From JADJDM01 sp044352985 (GTDB taxonomy: Bacteria; Bacteroidota; Bacteroidia; B-17B0; Aurantibacillaceae): a DNA stretch of 64,000 nt. The notes beneath the pieces were generated by a model that saw only the letters and a program-made list of their open reading frames with translations, was not told where the DNA came from and did not search any database. Below are positions 53,557-62,356 of the stretch, piece after piece; position 1 is the first letter of the stretch, and every line of letters starts with the position of its first letter. Location of the stretch: the NCBI GenBank assembly GCA_044352985.1, contig JBILCU010000009.1:1-64000 (forward strand), read 5' to 3'. The translations under genes and the position numbers were made by a program.

Positions 53557-54549
53557 ATGAAAACCAGTTTAAAATACCTTACCCTTTTAATTTTCTCCCT
53601 AATTTTATTTTTATACCAGCCTCAACCGGCAGCCTCTTGGGGGTTTTTTGGACATAAACAAATAAACCGAATGGCAGTGTTTACATTGCCCAATGATATG
53701 ATTGGTTTTTATAAAAAGCACATTGATTTTATTACCGAACATGCTGTTGACCCTGATAAAAGAAGATATGGCGTGGAAGAAGAAGCCCCAAGGCATTATA
53801 TTGATATAGATCATTATGGAGAAAATGCCTTTGATGTAGTACCTATGTATTGGAAAAAAGCAGTGGAAAAATATACAGAAGATACATTGAAAGCCTATGG
53901 GATAAATCCGTGGCATGTAGAGAAAATGATGTATAAACTTACCGACGCATTTAAACGTGAAAATATTGACATGATTCTGCATTATTCAGCAGATCTGGGT
54001 CATTATATTGCTGATGGTCATGTGCCCTTGCATACTACCGAAAATTACAATGGCCAACTTACCAACCAAAAAGGTATACACGGATTTTGGGAAAGCAGAA
54101 TTCCTGAATTGAAATCCGAGAGTTATGATTTTTTTGTTGGTAAAGCCACCTACATTGAAAAACCAATTTTTACTGCCTGGCAAACCATTCGTGAAAGTAA
54201 TGCCGCTGTAGATTCAGTATTGAATTTTGAGCGAGAGTTGAACGCTCAATTTCCGGTTGATAGAAAATACGGTTATGAGACCCGAGGAAATATGACGGTG
54301 AAAACCTATTCACAAGAATACACCAATACATACGATGAAATGATTAAAGGACAAGTAGAGCGCAGGATGCGCAAATCTATCATTATGGTAGGTAGTGCTT
54401 GGTATACTTGTTGGGTTAATGCCGGGAAACCAGATTTAAACCGAATGGGCGATAAAACCATCTCCGATTCGTTACTACTTGCCCAGAAAAAAGAAGAAGA
54501 AATTTATCAGCAACGAAAAGAAAAAAGCATAAAAGGGCATGACGAGTAA
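53557..54549 (+). CDS. Zinc-dependent phospholipase C / S1-P1 nuclease-like protein
   Basis: An exported 330-residue protein with a signal peptide or membrane anchor (about 8-27). The mature N-terminus begins with Trp-Gly (SWGFFGHKQINRMAVFTLP), the usual first zinc ligand of the zinc-dependent phospholipase C / S1-P1 fold. Other likely ligands are in HYIDIDHYG (about 91-99), HYSADLGHYIADGHVPLHTT (about 142-161) and HGFWESRIPEL (about 175-185). The histidine and aspartate set is complete enough to predict a trinuclear zinc site. The substrate, phospholipid or nucleic acid, cannot be told. It stands alone between a small membrane protein and a beta-helix protein. Confidence 0.82.
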   Translation: MKTSLKYLTLLIFSLILFLYQPQPAASWGFFGHKQINRMAVFTLPNDMIGFYKKHIDFITEHAVDPDKRRYGVEEEAPRHYIDIDHYGENAFDVVPMYWKKAVEKYTEDTLKAYGINPWHVEKMMYKLTDAFKRENIDMILHYSADLGHYIADGHVPLHTTENYNGQLTNQKGIHGFWESRIPELKSESYDFFVGKATYIEKPIFTAWQTIRESNAAVDSVLNFERELNAQFPVDRKYGYETRGNMTVKTYSQEYTNTYDEMIKGQVERRMRKSIIMVGSAWYTCWVNAGKPDLNRMGDKTISDSLLLAQKKEEEIYQQRKEKSIKGHDE

Positions 54550-54739
54550 CTCGTTGTATTTTGTTTTTGTTTTACCTCGAACACATCAACCAATTACAAA
54601 GTTAACGGTTAACTATTTTTTGTAATTATCCTGCTTGTTTTTTAATCCTTCTATTCTAAAATAGTTTATTTTTGCTGCCTTTTATGTAGAAAATTGACCA
54701 TTGGTCAGTTTTGGCAACTTTATTAAACTAATATTGAAA

Positions 54740-56494
54740 ATGAATTTAAGAAATATATTTTGTAAAAACTTTCTGTTATCTATTATTTTATTGATGATAA
54801 CTTTTAGGCTTAGTGCTGTTAGTTATTATGTAAATGATGGTGTTTTTAATGAAGTAGGTTCTATTTGTAGTGCTATAGGAGCTAGCGGAAATACAGGCAC
54901 ATCAACATCCTCTCCTAAAGCAACAATTGCACAAGTTATAGCGGCATATACATTAACAACTGGAGATATTATTTATGTTGATGCAGGAACTTATACAACC
55001 GAAGCTAATTTAATGAATGGAAATACAACTGATTTTGGTTTTACAATACAGGGAGTTTTAGTGAATGGGGTTTCGGTTTCTGTTTTTGATTACAATGGAG
55101 GTAATGCAAACTGGATGGTAGTCAATCGAGGCCAAACGGATAACATTACAATTAAAAACTTATATATAAAGAGGTATAAGCCTACAGGATCAACTTCTTA
55201 CGGAGGTTTTATCGTTAATAGTACATCAACAGGTGGAGATAATGCCAATAGTGGATTTAATATCACAAATTGCATTATTGATGATTGTGATGCTGTTTCA
55301 AATGGGGGCGCAATTTATTGGAATCCCATAGCAAATTCACCATTTAGTATAAATAGTACTTTATTTAAAAATTGTAATATTCCTTCTGGAACAGGAAATG
55401 GTGGAGCAATTTATACTGTTTATGCGCTTACGATGATTAAGTGTATTTTTTATAATAATTCTTCTTCAGCAGATGGTTCAGCGGTTGCTTTGCATACAAC
55501 AAGTACTTCTACATTTACTAATTGTTTATTTTATAATAATATTGCATCAGGAAATGGAACTATATTTTTGCATGATCTTTCTCAAACATTAAACATGTAT
55601 AACTGTACAGTTGCTAATAATACTAAATATGGTGTTTATAAATCACAATCAAATAGCACTGTAAATTGCAATATTTACAACTGTATTTTATATGGAAATA
55701 CTTTAGGAGATGCGACTAAAGCAGGGGGCAATTTATTAGTTTCTTATTCATGCTATGGTGTAAGTAATGCTACATCAACTACTGGGTCATTACCTGCAAA
55801 TACAAACCCTAACTTTACTGCAGATTATCATTTAAATTCAAGTTCCCCATGCATAAATACAGGTACTGGAACTCCTGGGACTAATCCTTACCCAATTGAT
55901 GATTTAGATAATTTACAACGCGTTAATGCTATTGATATTGGTTGCTATGAGTTTGAAGGCTTGCCTTTGCCAGTTAAAATCAATTCTTTACAACATATAT
56001 GCGAAAACAATAGCATGAAGTTATTTTGGTCAACCGAAAACGAATTAAACAACGATTATTTTACTATTGAAAAAAGTAATGACGGTGTTGCATTTACTGA
56101 ATTAGCTAAAGTAAAAGGAAGTGGAACAACAACTATTGAACAACATTATTCCTTTATTGATGAGTTAAAAAACGAGGGTAATAGTTATTATCAATTGTTT
56201 CAAACCGATTATAATGGAGATAAAAAATGGGTTGCCATGGAAATTGCAAATTGTAATGATATTAACGGCTTAATAAATGTTTTTCCAAATCCAAATAACG
56301 GTCAATTTGTGATTTCAGGTATTCAGCCTGACATGATTATTAGTATTATTGATGTTTTAGGTAGGACAATTTATCAAGTTACTTCCAATGAAAAAAATCA
56401 GGAAATTTATTTACATAACTTACCTTCAGGGTTTTACACAGTAAAATGTGAAAACAAATCTCAGTTTTATTCTCGTAAAATTGTAGTTGAATAA
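54740..56494 (+). CDS. Secreted beta-helix protein (choice-of-anchor Q) with type IX sorting domain
   Basis: An exported protein of about 584 residues with a signal peptide ending near RLSAVS. The central part (about 30-400) has short repeating strands with SNGGAIYWN, GNGGAIYTVY and NCLFYNN, typical of a right-handed parallel beta-helix with a choice-of-anchor Q motif (INTGTGTPG...DLDNLQRVNAIDIGCYE). It is followed by a fibronectin-like stretch (FWSTENELNNDYFTIEKSND) and a C-terminal type A sorting domain (INVFPNPNNGQFVIS, LPSGFYTVKC). The open frame extends upstream to 54701, but the ATG at 54740 (MNLRNIFCKN) is the likely start. A surface adhesin or glycan-binding role is inferred. Confidence 0.85.
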   Translation: MNLRNIFCKNFLLSIILLMITFRLSAVSYYVNDGVFNEVGSICSAIGASGNTGTSTSSPKATIAQVIAAYTLTTGDIIYVDAGTYTTEANLMNGNTTDFGFTIQGVLVNGVSVSVFDYNGGNANWMVVNRGQTDNITIKNLYIKRYKPTGSTSYGGFIVNSTSTGGDNANSGFNITNCIIDDCDAVSNGGAIYWNPIANSPFSINSTLFKNCNIPSGTGNGGAIYTVYALTMIKCIFYNNSSSADGSAVALHTTSTSTFTNCLFYNNIASGNGTIFLHDLSQTLNMYNCTVANNTKYGVYKSQSNSTVNCNIYNCILYGNTLGDATKAGGNLLVSYSCYGVSNATSTTGSLPANTNPNFTADYHLNSSSPCINTGTGTPGTNPYPIDDLDNLQRVNAIDIGCYEFEGLPLPVKINSLQHICENNSMKLFWSTENELNNDYFTIEKSNDGVAFTELAKVKGSGTTTIEQHYSFIDELKNEGNSYYQLFQTDYNGDKKWVAMEIANCNDINGLINVFPNPNNGQFVISGIQPDMIISIIDVLGRTIYQVTSNEKNQEIYLHNLPSGFYTVKCENKSQFYSRKIVVE

Positions 56495-56536
56495 TTCAGA
56501 TTATTGTTAGCAATTATTTCTTAATCGTTTTAAAAC

Positions 56537-56564
56537 AAAAAAGCCTTTCATCTCTGAAAGGCTT
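56537..56564 (-). terminator. Terminator after tRNA-Leu (bidirectional hairpin)
   Basis: The stem AAGCCTTTCA / TGAAAGGCTT (10 bp) with loop TCTC is followed on the minus strand by a run of six T. It lies just after the tRNA genes in the minus-strand direction. On the plus strand the GATTTT tail is weaker, but it could also help end the beta-helix gene transcript. The stem is nearly the same as in the ilv attenuator at 23795-23818. Confidence 0.75.
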
Positions 56565-56572
56565 GATTTTGC

Positions 56573-56659
56573 TGGTACCCCAGACGGGACTTGAACCCGT
56601 ACAACGTTGCCGTCACAGGATTTTAAGTCCTGCGTGTCTACCAATTCCACCACCGGGGC
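56573..56659 (-). tRNA. tRNA-Leu (anticodon TAA)
   Basis: On the minus strand the sequence begins GCCCCGG and ends CTGGGGT followed by discriminator A and an encoded CCA. D-loop GGAATTGGTAGACACG, anticodon arm GGACTTAAAATCC (loop CTTAAAA, anticodon TAA), a long variable arm of type II, and TpsiC GGGTTCAAGTCCC are all present. The acceptor stem pairs 7 of 7 with two G-T pairs. Total 87 bases including CCA. Read with tRNA-Asn, which lies 51 bases upstream on the same strand. Confidence 0.93.
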
Positions 56660-56710
56660 ATACTGAAAAAGAACTTTTTAATTTAAAGGCTGACTTTCAT
56701 CAGCCTTTTG

Positions 56711-56784
56711 CTCCTCGACCTGGGCTCGAACCAGGGACCCCATGATTAACAGTCATGTGCTCTAACCAGCTGAGCTATCAAGGA
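56711..56784 (-). tRNA. tRNA-Asn (anticodon GTT)
   Basis: On the minus strand the acceptor arm TCCTTGA pairs with TCGAGGA, followed by discriminator G. CCA is not encoded. D-arm GCTCAGCTGGTTAGAGC, anticodon arm CATGACTGTTAATCATG with anticodon GTT, and TpsiC GGTTCGAGCCC are all intact. 74 bases. It is upstream of tRNA-Leu in the direction of transcription, and the two form a small tRNA operon. Confidence 0.94.
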
Positions 56785-56836
56785 ATTTCCGTTAAATTTG
56801 GGAGTGCAAATATAAATACTTTTTATAAATAAACAA

Positions 56837-56844
56837 TATATTTG
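56837..56844 (+). promoter_or_regulatory. -7 promoter box before the PfkB kinase gene
   Basis: TATATTTG fits the Bacteroidota box TAnnTTTG and lies 13 bases before the ATG at 56858. No TTG stands at the usual -33 distance, so this is a partial match. It is divergent from the tRNA operon. Confidence 0.35.
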
Positions 56845-56857
56845 TAAAAAAAATTTT

Positions 56858-57781
56858 ATGAGTCTTTTAGTTGTTGGAACAGTTGCATTTGATGCCATTG
56901 AAACCCCATTTGGGAAAACAGATAAAATTGTAGGTGGTGCTGCCAGCTATATTTCTTTAGCTGCCGGTTATTACACCAAAAACATTCACCTTGTTTCTGT
57001 TATTGGAGATGATTTTGATCATGATTTTTTAACAACATTAAAAAATCATGGTGTTGATTTGCAAGGTCTGCAAGTAAAAAAAGGCGAAAAATCATTTTTC
57101 TGGGCAGGAAAATACCACAATGATTTAAATTCTCGCGACACATTAGATACTCAGTTAAATGTATTAGAACATTTTAATCCCGTAGTTCCTGATAAAGCAA
57201 AAAATGCTGAATTTTTAATGCTCGGGAATTTGGTTCCAGCAATCCAACGCCAGGTGATTACACAAATGAATGAGCGTCCGAAACTTATTGTTATGGACAC
57301 CATGAACTTCTGGATGGACATCGCCATGGAAGAATTATTAAAAACTATTGCTATGGTTGATGTATTGACCATTAACGATGCTGAGGCAAGACAGCTTTCT
57401 GGAGAGTATTCTTTAGTAAAAGCTGCTCAGAAAATTTTAGGTATGGGTCCAAAAATTTTAATCATTAAAAAAGGCGAACACGGCGCATTATTATTTAATA
57501 AAAATGAAATTTTCTTTGCACCGGCTCTTCCTTTAGAAGAAGTGTTTGATCCAACAGGCGCAGGAGATAGCTTTGCAGGGGGCTTCATTGGCTACTTAGC
57601 TCAAACCCGTGATATCTCTTTCGAAAACATGAAACGTGCTTTAATTTATGCTTCTGCAATGGCAAGCTTTACTGTTGAACGTTTTGGAACTGAACGATTA
57701 ATTGGTTTATCAAAAGAACAAATTGAAAACCGATTACAAGAGTTTATTGATTTGGTTGATTTTGATATCACATTTGCTTAA
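56858..57781 (+). CDS. PfkB-family carbohydrate kinase
   Basis: A ribokinase-fold sugar or nucleoside kinase of 307 residues. Substrate-binding GGAASYISLAAGYYTKNIHL is near 28-47. The ATP site and catalytic base are in DPTGAGDSFAGGFIGYLA (about 230-247, catalytic Asp in GAGD). NDAEARQLSG near 172-181 matches the second PfkB region. An intrinsic terminator ends the transcript directly after the stop (57787-57811). The sugar cannot be told, but the divergence from fructokinases at the N-terminus suggests an adenosine-kinase-like member. Confidence 0.88.
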   Translation: MSLLVVGTVAFDAIETPFGKTDKIVGGAASYISLAAGYYTKNIHLVSVIGDDFDHDFLTTLKNHGVDLQGLQVKKGEKSFFWAGKYHNDLNSRDTLDTQLNVLEHFNPVVPDKAKNAEFLMLGNLVPAIQRQVITQMNERPKLIVMDTMNFWMDIAMEELLKTIAMVDVLTINDAEARQLSGEYSLVKAAQKILGMGPKILIIKKGEHGALLFNKNEIFFAPALPLEEVFDPTGAGDSFAGGFIGYLAQTRDISFENMKRALIYASAMASFTVERFGTERLIGLSKEQIENRLQEFIDLVDFDITFA

Positions 57782-57786
57782 AAATT

Positions 57787-57811
57787 AACGCACCATTTTG
57801 GTGCGTTTTTT
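57787..57811 (+). terminator. Intrinsic terminator after the PfkB kinase gene
   Basis: AACGCACCA-TTT-TGGTGCGTT forms a 9-bp perfect stem with a 3-base loop, followed by six T. It begins five bases after the stop codon, so the M28 peptidase gene at 57824 should have its own promoter in the short gap. Confidence 0.9.
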
Positions 57812-57823
57812 ATACTTAAAAGT

Positions 57824-59389
57824 ATGATTAAACTAATTTACGCTAAACTGATTTGTGTTTTAGTATTTTTCCAGTTTGCAAATGCGCAAGATACCACCGC
57901 CATTCGTTTTGCCAATCAAATAAAAGCGGAAGAGCTTAAGAAATACCTTTCTGTTTTGGCTTCCGATGAATACGAAGGAAGAGAAACCGGTGAAAAAGGG
58001 CAAAAAATGGCTGCTGAATACATCATGAATAATTTTAAGTCATTTGGCATTCTTGAATTAAAACAATTAGAAAAAGGATATTATCAAACATTTCCATTAG
58101 ATGTATTTCAGCCACAAAAAATTGCGCTCTCTTCAGCGAAAAAAAACTTTAAACAAAACGAAGATTATTTTACTTATTCATCGGTGCTCTTTGATTCAAC
58201 CTATTATTTAACGGATTTGATTTTTGCTGGTTACGGAATTAATTCGGACAACTACAATGATTACGATAAATTAAATGTAAAAAATAAATGCGTATTGATT
58301 GTTAACGGTGAACCAACAGATAAATCAGGCAATTCTTTCATTTCAGGAACCCCCAAGTTAAGTGATTGGTCAAGTAATTTTAGAAGAAAAATTTCAGAAG
58401 CTCAAAAACAAGAAGTAGCAGTTTTATTAGTTGCTGATTCGAAATTGAAAGAAGATTATCAAAAAAATGAACACCGTATTAACTCTTATAGAATGAGTTT
58501 GTCGGGTGAGAAAAATACAACGAAAAAAAAATCAACTTTGGTTATTTTCATATCTGAAGAAATAGCAAATGCATTACTTCAAAAAAAGAAAATCAACGAT
58601 TGTATTAAAATCATTACTGAAACAAAAAAAACAAACTCGTTTACTTTTAATACAGATCTAAAACTAGATGTTAAGCAAGCCGTTTCATTAGTTCAGGCAG
58701 AAAACGTATTAGGTTATGTTGAAGGATCCGATTTAAAAAACGAGTTACTCGTAATTACCGCTCACTACGATCATTTAGGTAAACACGATGGCGTGGTTTA
58801 TAATGGAGCTGATGATGATGGTAGCGGAACATCTGCAGTGATAGAATTAGCAAGAGTGTTTGCTCAAGCAAAAAAAGAAGGTAAAGGTCCGAGAAGAAGC
58901 ATTTTATTTATGCCTGTTTCAGGGGAAGAAAAAGGATTACTTGGTAGTGATTATTACACACAACATCCTGTTTTTCCTTTGGCTTCAACAGTATGTAATT
59001 TAAATATTGATATGATTGGAAGAATTGATCAGGCTCACGAAGGTGATCCGAATTATGTTTATTTGATAGGTTCAGATAAATTGAGTAAAGAACTTCATAA
59101 TATTAGTGAAAATGCAAATGCTGCCTATAGCAAGTTAAAATTAGATTATACGTATAACGATGAGAATGACCCTAATCGTTACTACTACAGAAGCGATCAT
59201 TATAATTTTGCAAAAAACAATGTTCCGGTTATTTTTTACTTCAATGGAGTGCATGAAGATTACCATAAAGAAACTGATGAAATTCAAAAAATAAATTTTC
59301 AGAAAATGGAAAACATTACCCGGCTCATTTTTTATACTGCCTGGGATGTTGCTAATAGAACGGAGCGAATTAAACTGAATAAAAAATAA
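57824..59389 (+). CDS. M28-family metallopeptidase with PA-like insert
   Basis: A secreted zinc aminopeptidase-like enzyme of 521 residues with a signal peptide (about 1-21, ending NAQ). A helical region (about 30-75) precedes a protease-associated type region (about 105-280). Catalytic-domain ligands are TAHYDHLGKHDGVVYNGADD (about 306-325, His and Asp ligands), VSGEEKGLLGSDYY (about 365-378, catalytic Glu), NIDMIGRID (about 393-401) and YYRSDHYNFAKNNVPV (about 462-477). All ligands are present, so it is probably active. It is likely cotranscribed with lipB (6-base gap). Confidence 0.88.
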   Translation: MIKLIYAKLICVLVFFQFANAQDTTAIRFANQIKAEELKKYLSVLASDEYEGRETGEKGQKMAAEYIMNNFKSFGILELKQLEKGYYQTFPLDVFQPQKIALSSAKKNFKQNEDYFTYSSVLFDSTYYLTDLIFAGYGINSDNYNDYDKLNVKNKCVLIVNGEPTDKSGNSFISGTPKLSDWSSNFRRKISEAQKQEVAVLLVADSKLKEDYQKNEHRINSYRMSLSGEKNTTKKKSTLVIFISEEIANALLQKKKINDCIKIITETKKTNSFTFNTDLKLDVKQAVSLVQAENVLGYVEGSDLKNELLVITAHYDHLGKHDGVVYNGADDDGSGTSAVIELARVFAQAKKEGKGPRRSILFMPVSGEEKGLLGSDYYTQHPVFPLASTVCNLNIDMIGRIDQAHEGDPNYVYLIGSDKLSKELHNISENANAAYSKLKLDYTYNDENDPNRYYYRSDHYNFAKNNVPVIFYFNGVHEDYHKETDEIQKINFQKMENITRLIFYTAWDVANRTERIKLNKK

Positions 59390-59395
59390 ATCTCA

Positions 59396-60112
59396 ATGTA
59401 TTCAGTTAAAAACAAACAAATAATTTTTGAAGACCTCGGCTTACTTGATTACAAAGCTTGCTGGGATTATCAGGAAAATTTATTTAATAAAACGATTCAG
59501 CAAAAAATCAGTAATAGAAATTTAACGGAAGAAGCGCAAGTACCAACGGATAACTTCTTATTGTTTGTTGAACATCCTCATGTATTTACCTTAGGGAAAA
59601 GTGGCGATGAATCAAATCTTTTAGTAAACGAAGAACAGCTAGAGGAAAAAAATGCAAGCTATTACAAAATAAATAGGGGTGGAGATATAACCTATCACGG
59701 TCCGGGGCAATTGGTTGGTTACCCGATTTTAGACCTTGATAATTTTTTTACAGACATTCATAAATATTTAAGATTGCTCGAAGAAACGATTATTCTCACT
59801 CTAAATGATTACGGTATAATAGCAGGAAGAAGTTCAGGAGAAACAGGTGTTTGGTTAGATAGTGAAGATCCTGTAAAAGCAAGGAAAATATGTGCTATGG
59901 GAGTTCGTTGCAGCCGATGGGTTACTATGCATGGTTTTGGGTTTAATGTGAATTCAGATTTAAATTATTTCAGCAATATTATTCCGTGTGGCATACAAAA
60001 TAAAGCAGTAACTTCCATGGAGAAAGAGTTAGGTAAAAAAGTTGATATTAATCAGGTGAAGCAGAAAATAAAAATTTACTTTAGCGAATTGTTTGATTGC
60101 AATTTGATTTAA
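59396..60112 (+). CDS. lipB: Octanoyltransferase LipB
   Basis: Transfers octanoate from acyl carrier protein to lipoyl domains, the first step of endogenous lipoylation. The motifs are VEHPHVFTLGKSGDESNLL (about 58-76), INRGGDITYHGPGQLVGYPI (about 91-110, catalytic Lys/His region), MGVRCSRWVTMHGFGFNVNS (about 167-186) and FSNIIPCGIQNKAVTSME (about 192-210), with the acyl-accepting Cys in IPCG. At 238 residues it is of normal length. It follows the M28 peptidase gene with a 6-base gap. Confidence 0.93.
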   Translation: MYSVKNKQIIFEDLGLLDYKACWDYQENLFNKTIQQKISNRNLTEEAQVPTDNFLLFVEHPHVFTLGKSGDESNLLVNEEQLEEKNASYYKINRGGDITYHGPGQLVGYPILDLDNFFTDIHKYLRLLEETIILTLNDYGIIAGRSSGETGVWLDSEDPVKARKICAMGVRCSRWVTMHGFGFNVNSDLNYFSNIIPCGIQNKAVTSMEKELGKKVDINQVKQKIKIYFSELFDCNLI

Positions 60113-60589
60113 TTTTTTTAAACGGAGATATAAATAATATGTTCTCCAACTTGCACGCAAATAGGGTTAAATTATATTGTAATAATAAATTAATGCTGTT
60201 TTAATTTAATAGTGAATAAGATGAAATTGACGCAGCAAAGACAAATAAAAGCGTTAAAAAATGTCGAAGCCTTGGAGATATTTTAGCTTTTATTAGTCGG
60301 TCGCAATTTATTGCGAGTGCCTTGTCAATTTCTTGATTTTTCTTTGGTACTTTCTTTTGATCAAGTAAAAGAAAGTATAAGAAAGAGTGAAATTATCACT
60401 GCAAATTTTTGATAATAATAAAAATATAAAAATCAATAAAACACTATAATAAGTAAATTGAATTAACTCAAAATTGTAGTTCTAGCTATCACTTGTGATA
60501 ACATATTTTTTCACAAATAAATTCGTTCTTTAAGCTGAACTTAAATAAATTTGAATCGGAAGAAATTTTTTCTTTCTGAATTTTATAAT
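60113..60589. other. Intergenic region with dispersed element D
   Basis: This 477-base gap holds the 159-bp element at 60220-60378. No open frame can be supported. The AT-rich flanks (60113-60219 and 60379-60589) show no clear promoter box for the downstream gene. Confidence 0.5.
60220..60378 (+). repeat. 159-bp dispersed element D with terminal hairpin
   Basis: Plus-strand copy of the element at 22628-22785. It starts GATGAAATTGACGCAGCAAAG, has the mid hairpin TCGCAATTTATTGCGA (60301-60316), and ends TTCTTGATTTTTCTTTGGTA and TACTTTCTTTTGATCAAGTA plus AAAGAAAGTA (11-bp stem). It differs from C by scattered substitutions but keeps almost the same length. Confidence 0.75.
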
Positions 60590-60991
60590 ATGAAACTACA
60601 AGAATTACTAAATACAGGTGAAGGAGTTTCAATTGCTATCGTTCCTGATGGTGTTGAAAATGACAGAGAGTGGAATGTATACGTTATCAATACAAAAAAC
60701 GAAGAAATAAAAAATGTAATGATAACTTCTAATGGCTATGGTGAAATCAACAATAAAAAAATGCAGACATCAACATTGAGATGGTATTTTGAAAAGATGG
60801 CCGCATCTTCTTTTGCGATGGTTGAACCCATTATGGAAGAAGTATTTGGTTTAAGTAATGAATACTGGGTAAGTTATTTTGCAAACAATGTGTTATATGA
60901 TAAAAAATTTATTTTCTTGCCAGAAAGTATTCAAGAAGGAAATTTGATAACCATACCCGTGATACAAAAAAAAGGAATTTTAATTAAATAA
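60590..60991 (+). CDS. Conserved protein of unknown function
   Basis: A 133-residue soluble protein with mixed alpha/beta pattern and no membrane segment. It starts MKLQELLNTGEGVSIAIVPD and ends with the beta-rich stretch KKFIFLPESIQEGNLITIPV. I believe related proteins are widespread in Bacteroidota without a firm function. I cannot check this. The open frame extends upstream to a TTG at 60551, but the ATG at 60590 marks the conserved-looking N-terminus. The kmo gene begins 9 bases after its stop, so it may be cotranscribed with the kynurenine pathway genes. Confidence 0.7.
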   Translation: MKLQELLNTGEGVSIAIVPDGVENDREWNVYVINTKNEEIKNVMITSNGYGEINNKKMQTSTLRWYFEKMAASSFAMVEPIMEEVFGLSNEYWVSYFANNVLYDKKFIFLPESIQEGNLITIPVIQKKGILIK

Positions 60992-61000
60992 TAGTTGAAT

Positions 61001-62350
61001 ATGCAACAGTCAAAAAACATAAACATTGTTGGAGCCGGATTGGTTGGCTCTTTGTTATCCATTTACCTTGCCAAGCGTGGGCATAAAATAAATATTTTCG
61101 AACGCCGATCAGACATGCGTAAAACAAGTGGCTACGCTGGAAGATCCATTAACCTTGCGTTAAGCGACCGTGGCTGGAGAGGTTTGCAAGGTGTTGGAAT
61201 TGCGGATGAAATTAAAAAATTTGCCATACCAATGTATGGTCGTCAAATTCATAACTTAGACGGAACACAAGTGTTTCAGCCTTACGGAAAAAAAGAGCAA
61301 GCTATTTACTCTGTTTCTCGCGCAGAAATCAATATGCGTTTGATGGATTTGGCTGAACAGCAGGATAACGTTAAAATCCATTTTGATGAGCGTTGTGCCA
61401 ATATCGATCGCGCAACTTTAACAGCTCACTTTGAAAATAATTCCACTCAGGAAAAAACATCCTATAAAAGTGATTTACTATTTGGCGCAGATGGTGCATT
61501 TGCCGCATCTCGTTTAAACATGCAATTGAGTAGCGACCGTTTCGAATACAATCAACATTACATTACCGCAGGTTACAAAGAGTTGATTATTCCTCCCGGA
61601 TTAAACGGGGAATTTTTATTGGAGAAAAATGCTTTGCACATTTGGCCTCGCGGAAGCTTTATGATGATTGCATTACCAAATCCTGATGGTAATTTTACCT
61701 GCACCTTGTTTATGCCATTTGAAGGAGAAAAATCATTCGCTAAACTAAAAACCAAAGAAGATGTTAAAAAATTCTTTGAAGAAGAGTTTGCATCTGCAGT
61801 TCCTTTGATGCCAACTTTGTTGGATGATTTTTTCAATAACCCGACTTCTTCTTTGGTTACTGTAAAATGTTTCCCTTGGACATTCGATCACAAAATCGCT
61901 TTAATTGGTGATGCTGCACACGCAATTGTTCCGTTTTATGGACAAGGCATGAATTGTGGCTTTGAAGATTGCGTGGTTTTAAATGAATTGATAGATAAAC
62001 ATGGAGAGGATTGGACAGCAATTTTAGATGAATATCAGGCTTTACGTAAACCCGATGGAGATGCCATTGCTGATATGGCAGAGGCTAATTTTATTGAAAT
62101 GCGCGACAAAACTGCTGATAAAACATTTCTATTACAGAAAAAAATTGAAGCGCGTTTTGCAGAAAAATACCCTGATAAATGGATTCCATTTTATAGCATG
62201 GTAACATATAGTCCGCACATTCGCTACAGTACGGCTTTACGCGAAGGTCAGCGCCAGCAGGCTATTATGGATAAAGTAATGGCAACACCCAATATCGAAT
62301 CAAAGTGGGAAAGTGAAGAAGTAGATCAATTGATTTTAAGTTTACTCTAA
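61001..62350 (+). CDS. kmo: Kynurenine 3-monooxygenase
   Basis: A FAD-dependent hydroxylase that converts kynurenine to 3-hydroxykynurenine. The dinucleotide motif is NIVGAGLVGSLLSIYLAKRG (about 7-26). The second FAD motif is GDAAHAIVPFYGQGMNCGFE (about 302-321), and the LFGADGAFAASRLNMQ segment (about 160-175) corresponds to the third. The C-terminus carries an amphipathic region typical of bacterial KMO. An upstream TTG (60995) is possible, but the ATG at 61001 is the likely start. kynU follows 6 bases after its stop. Confidence 0.92.
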   Translation: MQQSKNINIVGAGLVGSLLSIYLAKRGHKINIFERRSDMRKTSGYAGRSINLALSDRGWRGLQGVGIADEIKKFAIPMYGRQIHNLDGTQVFQPYGKKEQAIYSVSRAEINMRLMDLAEQQDNVKIHFDERCANIDRATLTAHFENNSTQEKTSYKSDLLFGADGAFAASRLNMQLSSDRFEYNQHYITAGYKELIIPPGLNGEFLLEKNALHIWPRGSFMMIALPNPDGNFTCTLFMPFEGEKSFAKLKTKEDVKKFFEEEFASAVPLMPTLLDDFFNNPTSSLVTVKCFPWTFDHKIALIGDAAHAIVPFYGQGMNCGFEDCVVLNELIDKHGEDWTAILDEYQALRKPDGDAIADMAEANFIEMRDKTADKTFLLQKKIEARFAEKYPDKWIPFYSMVTYSPHIRYSTALREGQRQQAIMDKVMATPNIESKWESEEVDQLILSLL

Positions 62351-62356
62351 AAAACT

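Noticed and set aside
53611..53982. Minus-strand open frame of 123 residues
   Set aside because: Antisense to the zinc-phospholipase-like gene, whose His/Asp ligands are conserved in the plus-strand frame.
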